Below are positions 55,591 to 64,000 of a DNA stretch of 64,000 nt, one piece after another. This stretch comes from Oreohelix idahoensis (lineage: Eukaryota; Mollusca; Gastropoda; Stylommatophora; Oreohelicidae): positions 372,001-436,000 of the forward strand of contig JAMPIV010009915.1 of NCBI GenBank assembly GCA_024509875.1. The letters are read 5' to 3'. The notes beneath the pieces are model-generated. The model had not been told where the DNA came from. It did not search any database and saw only the letters and a program-made list of their open reading frames with translations. Each line of letters opens with the position of its first letter. The first letter of the stretch is position 1. The translations under genes were made by a program, and so were the position numbers.

Positions 55591-56044
55591 AAAGGGAGTA
55601 GTCCTGTTCTTTCTTAGACCTATCATAGACAACCTAGGATCTACACGGGGTTATACACTAACAAAGTTTTGTAATAAAATACAAATAAGAAAGTTATTCA
55701 AAAACACACAACATGACATTTTAAAATTTGCTTATAATTTTTCTCCCTTCTAGCCTCATGCCCTCCTTGATATTCCCTCACACCACCCTAATTCAGCATA
55801 CCCCTAAGTTTGGAAGCCATTGATTCGCAGCCAATTTTTTTCCCCCGCTTATGACCATACATGCCTAATGTAGAATACACAAAGGAAAATTAATGGTGCT
55901 GGATAGCATGCCTTAAGAAGGCAGCTTCTAATGTCACTTACAGTGAGAAATAAAGAAATCAGGAAATTGCTAGGACCAGCATCAACATATATTTATTACA
56001 CAGACACAAAGTAGAATGATTTGGCTAATTTGTCAGAATGCAAG

Positions 56045-56227
56045 CCTCTCAATACTATTCCAAGCCTGTCAATACCATTCCAAGCCCATCAATACCATTC
56101 CAAGCCCATCAATACCATTCCAAGCCAGTCAATACCATTCCAAGCCCATCAATAGCATTTAAAGTCTGTCAATACCATTACAAGCCCGTCAATCCCATTA
56201 CAAGCCCATCAATACCATTCCAAGCCT
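56045..56227. repeat. 20-bp tandem repeat, about 9 copies
   Basis: Unit CAAGCCCATCAATACCATTC with small variants such as GTCTGTCAATACC. Confidence 0.95.
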
Positions 56228-56277
56228 TTAACAGCAGAAAATGTTGGTTCAGGTAAGAAATCACAAGTAAGGATATC

Positions 56278-56465
56278 ATTCCTGTTTCCTCCTTATGGAG
56301 CATGGAGCCACCACTGCTGCTCATCCTCTTGCAGGAAGTCTGCACCAAAGCATTCATGTGGCTCTTGCAGTGGTAGTTCCTGGAGCAACTAGTTTTTACA
56401 TGGTGAGGTTGCCAGCCCCTGAGCACAACCTCATATCAGTTACCTTTTACCACATGCACACGAGG
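56278..56465 (-). repeat. R1 interspersed repeat copy
   Basis: CTCCTTATGGAGCATGGAGC, CTCTTGCAGGAAGTCTGCAC, CATGGTGAGGTTGCCAGCCC and CACAACCTCATATCAGTTAC match the family. Confidence 0.85.
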
Positions 56466-56640
56466 AAACTATAGTCCTATTATTTCTTTATCTCTACATA
56501 AACCACAGGGAAGTATACGAGGTATGTTAAAGGATATGGAAGGATTTTATTTTAAAAATAAAATGGGCTCGTGTTTTGCCATGAACACCACCCTTGCTTA
56601 TGAATTTAAAATGTCTACAAACACAAAGTAAGCAACAAAC

Positions 56641-56758
56641 CTCTTCCATGGTAGGACACACAGACCACAACATTTCTCCAGACCCTCCAAGTTTTTCTCT
56701 GCATCCCTCATGTCTTGGTTGATCTGGTCCATGCCCTCCTCAATGCGGTCCAATTGCT
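56641..56758 (-). CDS. SNAP25: SNAP-25, exon with end of first SNARE helix and cysteine cluster
   Basis: A 118-nt exon. From the split Glu codon it encodes [16 protein letters not shown], then [10 protein letters not shown] and [10 protein letters not shown]. It is the C-terminal half of the Qb SNARE helix followed by the cysteines that are palmitoylated to hold SNAP-25 on the plasma membrane; three cysteines are present. The acceptor is AAATGGCAG, the donor AAGAG|GTTTGT. The ATG in the acceptor is intronic, not a start. The exon length equals that of the vertebrate SNAP-25 exon that exists as two alternatives (5a/5b); I see only one copy here. The preceding exon, with the zero-layer Gln of this helix, is not in the window. 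Confidence 0.96.
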
Positions 56759-56769
56759 CTGCCATTTAA

Positions 56770-57520
56770 AATGTTTTAGTTAGACTTAGTTGAAGTAAAA
56801 AAAAAAAAAAAGAAAAGTGCTACAATAATGAAATCCTATTCGTTGTAATTGTAAACAAGTAACCAAATGACGATGGTCAAGTCATAAATAAAATCAGCCA
56901 TTGTGGAATGAATCTTGTGACGCTAAGAAATGGATTCTTGGCTGAGGAAGTGGACTTGAGGCCACCATATTGACTGGATAAGCGGTGTTTCGCTTCAACT
57001 TTTATTTTTAAAATTTTTTTTTTATTGTGGCCTCAATATTTGTCGCACATTTTTATTTATGACAAAGCTTGAAACAGGATTGGCATTAGCTTAAGGCTAA
57101 CTGTTTGGCAAAACTTGAAACTGGGGGGAGGGTTGAGGCTAGCTGTAACATACACACAGAATAGCTACTCAAGCAACATGGCAGACATAGTCTACTGTAC
57201 CCTGCTTCTACCTTCTTTAATGTAATACAACAAATACGCCTCACTCTTTATGTGAAACTGAAAATAGAACTGTCAAGTGTTAATCATATTTATGAATGTT
57301 TCCTGATACAAGATTTTTAACATTATTTTATGATTTCCAAAGGCTATGAGAGCCAGCTCCAGGCCCAACCCTCCTCAGCTGCCTTCCATGACACACCTAC
57401 TATTCTTGGCTCCCCTAGTAACACAGGTAGCTGCAGGGCCTATTAAAGGCCTAAACTACAAATGAAGATGAAGGGTGATGATTAGTATGATGATATTGCA
57501 AGATTATCTTCAGATTTTGA
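56770..57520. other. Intron sequence, nothing recognised
   Basis: A and T runs (56799-56812 and 57001-57025) and no coding match. I looked for the upstream SNAP-25 exon here and found none. Confidence 0.4.
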
Positions 57521-57523
57521 TCA

Positions 57524-58565
57524 TAAATTAACAGAGTAAACTAGAAAGTGTATACTAAAGTAATCTTATAAATTAGCAGAGTAAACTAGAAAGTGTATAC
57601 TAAAGTAATCTTATAAATTAGCAGAGTAAACTAGAAAGTGTATACTAAAGTAATCTTATAAATTAGCAGAGTAAACTAGAAAGTGTATACTAAAGTAATC
57701 TTATAAATTAGCAGAGTAAACTAGAATGTGTATACTAAAGTAATCTTATAAATTAGCAGAGTAAACTAGAAAGTGTATACTAAAGGAATCAATAAATTAG
57801 CACAGTAAAGTGTATACAAAAGGAATCTTATAAATTAGCAGAGTAAACTAGAAAGTGTACACTAAGGGAATCAATAAATTAGCAGAGTAAAGTGTATACT
57901 AAAGGAATCTTATAAATTAGCACAGTAAAGTGTATACTAAAGGAATCTTATAAATTAGTAGAGTAAACTAGAAAGAGTATACTAATGGAATAAATAAATT
58001 AGCAGAGTAAAATGTATACTAAAGGAATCAATAAATTAGCAGAGTAAAGTGTATACTAAAGGAATCTTATAAATTAGCAGAGTAAACTAGAAAGTGTATA
58101 CTAAGGGAATCAATAAATTAGCAGAGTAAAATGTATACTAAAGGAATCTTATAAACTAGCAGAGTAAACTAGAAAGTGTATACTAAGGGAATCAATAAAT
58201 TAGCAGAGTAAAGTGTATACTAAAGGAATCTTATAAATTAGCAGAGTAAACTAGAAAGTGTATACTAAGGGAATCTTATAAATTAGCAGAGTAAAGTGTA
58301 CACTAAAGGAATCAATACATTAGCAGAGTAAAGTGTATACTAAAGGAATCTTATAAATTAGCAGAGTAAACTAGAAAGTGTATACTAAGGGAATCAATAA
58401 ATTAGCAGAGTAAAGTGTATACTAAAGGAATCTTATAAATTAGTAGAGTAAACTAGAAAGTGTATACTAAAGGATTCAGTAAATTAGCAGAGTAAACTAG
58501 AAAGTGCATACTAAAGGAATCAATAAATTAGCAGAGTAAACAAGAAAGTGTATACTAAAGGAATC
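57524..58565. repeat. 45-bp minisatellite with shortened unit types
   Basis: The full unit is CTTATAAATTAGCAGAGTAA plus ACTAGAAAGTGTATACTAAA and GTAAT (or GGAAT). The left third is built of full units. To the right, shorter units missing CTAGAAA, or with CAATAAATTAG in place of TTATAAATTAG, alternate with full ones. It lies upstream of the cysteine-cluster exon of SNAP-25. Confidence 0.97.
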
Positions 58566-58990
58566 CAACAACATAAAGTGATAATGTTACATTTACTGTA
58601 ACAGGTCCTCGACAAACATTTCACTATGCAGTTGTTACTGGCAATGTTAAGAACACAGCAGAATACACACATTACATTAAAGTTATGAAAATCATGTTAG
58701 AAATTAAACTACTAATGTAGTAGAAAGATATTTTTTGTTAATTAATGTTATAACTTAAGAGTGCAAAAGATACAGAAAAATGTTATGGCACTTCAAGAAT
58801 AACCGAATATACTAATTTGACTTTCTCTATTTTTATTTTTTTATTTTAGCTGTTTATTAAAACAATAACAAACAAAAAATTGTAAGCTACAAGGCAAAGT
58901 TTTCCAAAGTGTGGTATGTAAATCTCAAATGGTACACGCTAGGGGTTGAAAGGATACATGGCAGAATTTGTATTTTACTTCATCATACAT

Positions 58991-59261
58991 GGAGCCGTGG
59001 TAGCACAGTGGTTAGTGCACTGGCTTCCTAGATCGGTGGTCCATGGTTCGATCCCCAGTTGAGGTGGGATTTTTTAGACCGCAAACAGCTCCGGGGTCTA
59101 CCCAGCCTCAAAAATTGGGTACCAGAGCAACTCTGGGAAGGTTAAGGTGGCCAGCGTGATGCTGACCACATCACCCCTAGTGTGCTGATGGTCAAGAAAA
59201 TATGGGCCTAACACCATATTCCCAATATGCATCAATGGGCGTTTAACGGGATCCTTTTCCT
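58991..59261 (+). mobile_element. SINE-1 copy with target-site duplication
   Basis: 271 bp flanked by TTCATCATACAT (58979-58990 and 59262-59273). Head GGAGCCGTGGTAGCACAGTG with A-box TAGCACAGTGGTTAGTGC and B-box GGTTCGATCCCC, tail GGGATCCTTTTCC. It is the best preserved SINE-1. The host sequence (TTTCCAAAGTGTGGTATG near 58901) looks like a hAT-type end. Confidence 0.95.
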
Positions 59262-59456
59262 TTCATCATACATACTTTTTCTTTTTTTCCTTTTTTAGCT
59301 GCTGAAAACTACTCATTAAAATTAGAATGATTATTTTTTTTTTAATTACCATGTTATTTTCATTATTATTTCTATATATAGCATATATTGTACATATCAA
59401 TAATATATAATGTTTGCGGTGGTGTAGCTAATTTAGTATTATTAAAACTACCACCA

Positions 59457-60143
59457 CTCGAAAACAAAAACCATGGTGATATCACGAGAGGAAAGAAGAC
59501 ATCAGATTAAGCTGGGAGAACAGGTCCTGGAGCAGGTTGACCACTTTAAATATCTTGGAGCTGTCATAGACCGGAAGGGAGGCATCAAAGATGAGTTGGC
59601 TACCCGAACAGCAGCAGCTGGGAGACTTTTTCAAGCCATAAATCGAGGATTCCTCAGCAAAAGAGAAGTTGGTAAGAAGACGAAGATGGCTGTATACTGC
59701 TCCACCAATGTCCCAGTCTTGACGTATGGATGCGAATCATGGGCAATGACTACAACCCACAAAAGCCAGATCCAAACCTCAGAAATGAGGTATCTGAGGA
59801 AGGTGGTTGAAGTAACAAGAGACATGGTCCGCAACCAGACAATACGTCACGGCCTAAAAACCCAACCCTTGCAGACCCAAGTAGAACAGTCCCAACTGAG
59901 ATGGTTTGGCCATGTCTGCAGAATGGGAGAAGATCGGCTACCACGACAAGCATGAGAAACTTAGAGCCAGGGATCCAGACCCCCAGGACGACCCAAAGTC
60001 CGCTGGGAGGATAACATTAGACAATCTTTGAAGGACTAGAATGGAACCAAGCCAGGAGGAAGACAGCCGATAGAATAGTATGGCGCTCTCTCTTACAAAC
60101 CTCTACACCCCACGTTAGAAGAGGAACGAATAAGTAAGTAAGT
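59457..60143 (+). mobile_element. LINE-B copy, 5'-truncated, with target-site duplication
   Basis: 687 bp flanked by AAAACTACCACCA (59444-59456 and 60144-60156). The frame 59473-59955 is open for 160 codons and covers the RT thumb and C-terminus: Phe-Lys-Tyr-Leu-Gly-Ala-Val, Tyr-Gly-Cys-Glu-Ser-Trp-Ala-Met, Leu-Arg-Trp-Phe-Gly-His-Val-Cys, ending at a TGA after Leu-Pro-Arg-Gln-Ala. The 3' UTR GTATGGCGCTCTCTCTTACA and (TAAG)n tail are complete. The RT core and endonuclease are missing. Confidence 0.95.
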
Positions 60144-60277
60144 AAAACTACCACCAAATTATCTTCGCCTGAAAGTGGTATGCAGGTAAGACTAAACTCT
60201 CATAAGGGGTATATGGTTATTGTAAGTGTGGGAAACACAACTACATGAGACATTATTGACTTAGTATTCATAAATAT

Positions 60278-60698
60278 TAGGGCTGGGGGATCTTAAACTA
60301 TTAATTTATTGATTAATCAGTATAAAATTTTTTTTACTCATTAATTGATAAAACACATCTTAATTGATTACTCCATTTTTAGCAATGTTTATATATTTTC
60401 CTTAAACGCAAGAGCATGTACTATGTTAGAGGTTGTAATATGGTAATTTGGCAAGTATGGCCAATAATGATAAATTGTTTGGTTGTAACTTTTTAATATT
60501 TTCAATATATTTTCAAAACGATGTTGCCTTATAACAAGTAAAATAAATAAAGTACTTAGTGATTTAAAGAAAATGTTATTTATGATTTTTTTAACAGTTT
60601 ATAAAAGTGGTCAAAACTGATCGATTAATCTTCTATTAATCTACGGTTAAAGCAGTTCAATTAATCGATTAAGATTTTTAAAATCAATCCCAGCCCTA
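60278..60698. mobile_element. Probable hAT-type MITE (TAGGGCTGGG ends)
   Basis: Begins TAGGGCTGGGGGAT and ends ATCCCAGCCCTA. The interior is AT-rich with TTAATTGATTA-type motifs near both ends. The flanking 8 bases match at only 5 positions, so the duplication has decayed or the boundary is slightly off. No coding sequence. Confidence 0.7.
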
Positions 60699-61051
60699 AT
60701 ACATTCAGATTTTTTTTTTTAATTGCAGACAAAAAAAAAAAAAAAAAAAAACCAAGATGCATGGCAACATTTGTTTTGTGGCTATTCTTTCTTCCTCATT
60801 ACAGGTGTCGAGAGCAACATGACATTAACTGGCTAAATGTCACTGCCATTACATCGCTGGTGCACTTGCAATCACGCGCTGTCATTACAGCCTAAGAGCC
60901 TGGGTAAATATGGCATCACTGAGTGGCTAATTGGGGAAAGAGCATTTCAGTGTGTTTCGAAGTGAAGAGAAAATCTTGAGAAAGAACACTTTCACGGCAG
61001 CCCGTTGCCTGGACACAGTTCAAGCATGGACAACTATTCGAATGTTGCACT

Positions 61052-61310
61052 GTTATCATTTATCATCATCATTTCCCTTTCCGCCCCTAATGGAGCACGG
61101 GAACACCACTGCCACTGGTTCCCTTATTATAGGAAGTCTGCACCAAGCACTCACGTGCTCTTGTAGTGGTGGTTTCTGTAGTCATTTGTTTGACATGATG
61201 AGGTTGCCAGTCACATGCAACAACTTCTTATTAGTTGCCTTGTACGACATGCCTGATGGGGGTCATTAGTCCTTTTCTTTCTCATCAGAGACCCCCAGGG
61301 ATCTAGAAGG
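61052..61310 (-). repeat. R1 interspersed repeat copy
   Basis: TCATCATCATTTCCCTTTCC, CCCTAATGGAGCACGGGAAC, GGTTTCTGTAGTCATTTGTT and GACATGATGAGGTTGCCAGT match the family. The frame 60931-61269 across it has no family signature. Confidence 0.85.
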
Positions 61311-61891
61311 GGCTCTGCTGACACTGACACCAGTCGGCTAATATACTGATGTCCTCTCCCGCCCCCTTGTCTAATCTTTTTTTTTATTTACAACATGACT
61401 GTGTGCCCAGCTTCATACTATCCTCCTCCCTCCCCCAACATACCCATATACATTCAGCGTTATGAGAACTGAACAACGCATGTTTTAACAAATGTTTCAG
61501 TCCATTCGTTGGACATCTTTCAGCTGCAGGGCAGCGTGATTCCGCTTAGGCGTCTGTAGCTGGTAGCTGCTTACGATTTCCGCTGATCATCATCACCTCC
61601 ACCACACTTAAGGCTGCAGCTGTTACTCACCACCTTTTATATTCTCAGCCATCTTTTGCTCATTTAAGTTCCACACTTGAATTTCAGTTGCTTTAACTTT
61701 ACATTCTACACCTTTTCTCCTGGCTTCCTTTGGTCTCTCCACTCTTCTGTGCCCCTGCGGGTTCTAGTAAAAGACATGTCTGGTTAACGGTGCTCTCAGG
61801 GCAGGAAAACGTAAGAACTTACGGGAGAAATAAAACAAATTTTTAAACGTAACATTTTCTTCCGGAATAAAGTTCAAGTACTGCGCGTGAA
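61311..61891. other. Intron sequence, nothing recognised
   Basis: Pyrimidine-rich, with T and C runs near 61377 and 61425. No coding match, and no SNAP-25 exon seen. Confidence 0.4.
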
Positions 61892-62146
61892 TGAATTGGT
61901 CGGTGTCTGTGGCCTAATGGATATGAACGCAGTTTCATAATCCAGATATACCAGGTTCGAAACCTGCTGCAGGCGGTTTGGTAGCAGATCGCTTTGTGTG
62001 GACTTTTAACAATGGTATAAGCGCCGTACCGTTCAGAAAGCAATGGCAAACTACTGAATGAAAAAAATTGCCTAGAAAAATCACAAACAGCCAATAAAAG
62101 CTGGGGTTGATTGCCACGTCCTGTAAAGGATAAGCAACTAACTTTA
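61892..62146 (+). mobile_element. SINE-7 copy (tRNA-derived)
   Basis: 255 bp flanked by the 12-bp duplication ACTGCGCGTGAA (61880-61891 and 62147-62158). The head has A-box-like TGGCCTAATGGATATG and B-box GGTTCGAAACC. The body includes AGCAATGGCAAACTACTG. Only copy of this family in the window. Confidence 0.92.
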
Positions 62147-62439
62147 ACTGCGCGTGAAATAGCTCGCGCAATGATACACAAGAAGTTCTAGCAGTGTGTT
62201 GTATATACCCCCCCCCCCTTTTTTTTTCTCCAAAAAAATTAGGATAGTAACCGTTCAGTATGAAATAAGAATGTCCAACTTTCTAACTGTCCTGTACTGT
62301 TACTCAGCAAGATCTTCTTCAATGTGTTTTAATTGCGAAACTTAGTTGAGGGGTACATTTCGGAGCAGAAGCCTCCGCAAGTCAAGACAACTCCATTTTG
62401 TTTGACGATAAAAGGTCAAGGTAGTCCCATATCAAATAC

Positions 62440-62745
62440 TGCCGTAGGGGAGTGAAGTTAGAGATTTCAATTGACTAGGTCCAGCAATCAGAGGTGAGTT
62501 CTCTGAGTTCTCTCTTCTTTATTTCTTACGAGTGCCTGAAAACATACCTTTATGTTTGTCTAATATTAATCAGAGGTGGGGGTGACCACTTCCCTTCTTA
62601 GCTGCCTTTTCCTTCCCCAACTCAAGAACAGAGTTAGGCACCCATGTACAGCTCGGTAGACTCATGATATCGTGATTCGAACCCGACACCTTTGCCGCGA
62701 GAGACCAGCACTCTAATCACTCTGTCCATTGGACACTAGAAACTC
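62440..62745 (-). mobile_element. SINE-4 copy, interrupted by a SINE-2 end
   Basis: Contains GTAGGGGAGTGAAGTTAGAG, GGGGGTGACCACTTCCC and, on the minus strand, a head with GGTTCGAATCA. At 62497-62567 a 71-bp piece ending TTTATGTTTGTCTAATATT (the 3' end of SINE-2) is inserted, flanked by AATCAGAGGTG on each side (62486-62496 and 62568-62578). Confidence 0.92.
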
Positions 62746-63314
62746 ACGATATTTTTTTTATTTTTTTATTAATGTGTTTGCTACTTTTCTTTGTAGCACG
62801 CCCCTTTCAACCATGTACCATGTACATGGAGTTGTTGGTTATATCAGGACGTGTTTCCTTTATTGTAATATATTGACATCAACTACTTCCATTTAAAGGT
62901 CGCTTCTTTTGCATTTAACTGAGTTCTCTCCCTCTTTTCGTTCCTAAAGAAAGCCTTGTGGTCGCAACGTGGGAAATTTTCTGTGTACTGGCAAGACGCA
63001 TCAACTGTTTTCGTTGCTCACAACAGCAATTAACTTTGTTGTGATAAGTACGGGGCAGAGGGAGGTGTATCCTACAAAAGAAACAGGCGTTGTGAAGTGT
63101 ATTAATGTCACAGTGTCCAACAGCCAGAACACGACCTAGGACAAAACTACGGAACACCGAAATTATCTAGAATCAACTTTATGAGAACACGACTAGGACA
63201 AAACTACGGGACACCGAAAGGATCTCCAATCAACTTTATGTACTTGTAGCTTGCTTTTGTTGTAACTCCATGACATTTTGGTCATAAAATAACAGAAGAT
63301 GTCATAATGTGAAA

Positions 63315-63835
63315 CAGAAATGAAGAAAAGAATAGGAATGGCCAAAGCTGCATTCAACAACATGAAACATATACAACATCTACACAACTAACTCACAAAT
63401 TAAAACTGAGAATCATCAAATGTTATATACATATTCTTGATTACTGTATGGTGTAGAAACAAGGACAATGAACAAGCAATTGGAAGAAACATTTGAGATG
63501 TGGATATATAGAAGAATGTTGGCGCATCTCAAGGAAAGAGAAGAAAAGAAATAAAGAGGCCATAGACAACCTTGGAATGACAAGAGAATTAATGAATAAG
63601 ATCAAAATTAGACAGCTAAAATTGTGTGGCCACATAAAAGGATATAACACCTTGCTAGGGACCATAATGGAAGGAAGAGACCGCGCTATAAGTGGGATGA
63701 TAACATCAAGAGATGGCCAGGGAAGAGTCAATCAGAGTGCACCACTAAGACAAGAGACAGAAAACGACGTAGATCTTTGCAGCGAACTTTCACTGTGGAG
63801 ATGGCAGCTGATGATGATGGGCTTGCCTTGCTATA
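63315..63835 (+). pseudogene. LINE-G 3' fragment
   Basis: Starts Glu-Met-Lys-Lys-Arg-Ile-Gly-Met-Ala-Lys-Ala-Ala-Phe, continues (shifted) through a Thr-Arg-Glu-Leu-Met-Asn-Lys-Ile-Lys segment (63580-63607) and Leu-Cys-Gly-His-Ile-Lys, and ends Thr-Arg-Asp-Arg-Lys-Arg-Arg-Arg-Ser-Leu. This is the thumb and C-terminal region of an RTE-like LINE reverse transcriptase. Several frameshifts and stops are present. Confidence 0.8.
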
Positions 63836-63849
63836 TTTACAAACAGTGA

Positions 63850-64000
63850 GTTTACACCAACACACTGAATCAAGATCTAAAACATGGTGACACGTGCCCA
63901 TGTTGATCACATCTAAGGGCATCCATCTGGTGAAGGATGATGGTGTCGATGCCGGTGAAGGTGGCGTTATAGACGACAGACGTGATGTCGACGTAGATGA
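63850..64000. other. CpG-richer edge sequence, possibly coding
   Basis: The last about 120 bases have many CpG and GTCGAC-type motifs and an open frame to the window edge on both strands. The minus-strand reading begins Ile-Tyr-Val-Asp-Ile-Thr. It does not resemble SNAP-25. I cannot name it, and it may be the 3' end of another mobile element. Confidence 0.3.

Noticed and set aside
56759..56770. ATG just upstream of the cysteine exon as the SNAP-25 start codon
   Set aside because: It lies inside the splice acceptor (ATGGCAG). SNAP-25 proteins have about 50 more N-terminal residues, and the exon phase requires an upstream exon.
58991..59065. tRNA-like heads as functional tRNA genes
   Set aside because: All tRNA-like sequences found are followed by SINE bodies, most of them flanked by target duplications, and the cloverleafs are imperfect.

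Overview
This is a eukaryotic, animal genomic window. The only host gene I can recognise is a minus-strand gene for the synaptic SNARE protein SNAP-25. Four of its coding exons lie at 56641-56758, 52916-53053, 36450-36594 and 17775-17843. They are joined by conserved GT/AG sites in compatible phases and encode the last three quarters of the protein (about 156 residues). The N-terminal exon(s) must lie beyond base 64000. The linker sequence (Cys-Cys-Gly-Leu-Cys-Val-Leu-Pro-Trp, then a Lys-Asn-Phe-Glu-Lys-Gly linker) and the retroelement types suggest a lophotrochozoan, most likely a mollusc. That assignment is an inference from remembered family patterns, not a search.

Almost everything else is intron or 3' flank filled with transposable elements and tandem repeats. 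Left part (1-17774, downstream of the stop codon): LINE fragments at 2440-3385, 4120-4350 and 7745-8110, tRNA-derived SINEs, a hAT-type MITE at 9219-9775, short tandem arrays and a 70-base C tract. From 13700 to 17774 the sequence is repeat-poor and may hold the long 3' UTR. Intron between the last two exons (17844-36449): a 62-bp minisatellite that has been split by a 3.6-kb LINE with a clean target-site duplication (23939-27500), by an RNase H LINE fragment (27720-28610), and by a 3.5-kb TIR DNA transposon (28953-32449) that itself carries another LINE (29529-31033).

Intron 36595-52915: a 1322-bp mariner element with perfect 43-bp inverted repeats (37199-38520); a LINE interrupted by a SINE (40705-42160); and a 2.5-kb segment present twice (41583-44068 and 47337-50129, about 99% identical by eye) with 3.3 kb of unrelated DNA between, including a broken Ty3/Gypsy pol piece. 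The second copy alone contains a 282-bp MITE flanked by TTAA, and the first copy preserves the empty site. A three-deep nest (hAT, SINE, LINE-tailed SINE) follows at 50033-50848. Intron 53054-56640 and the upstream intron (56759-64000) hold a 570-bp inverted-repeat element, minisatellites (a 45-bp array at 57524-58565 is the largest), LINE tails and more SINEs.

I name the repeat families locally: LINE-A to LINE-G, SINE-1 to SINE-7 and R1. Many insertions have target-site duplications readable in the sequence, so the layers of insertion can be ordered. I saw no free-standing tRNA or rRNA gene, no CRISPR array, and no prokaryotic features.
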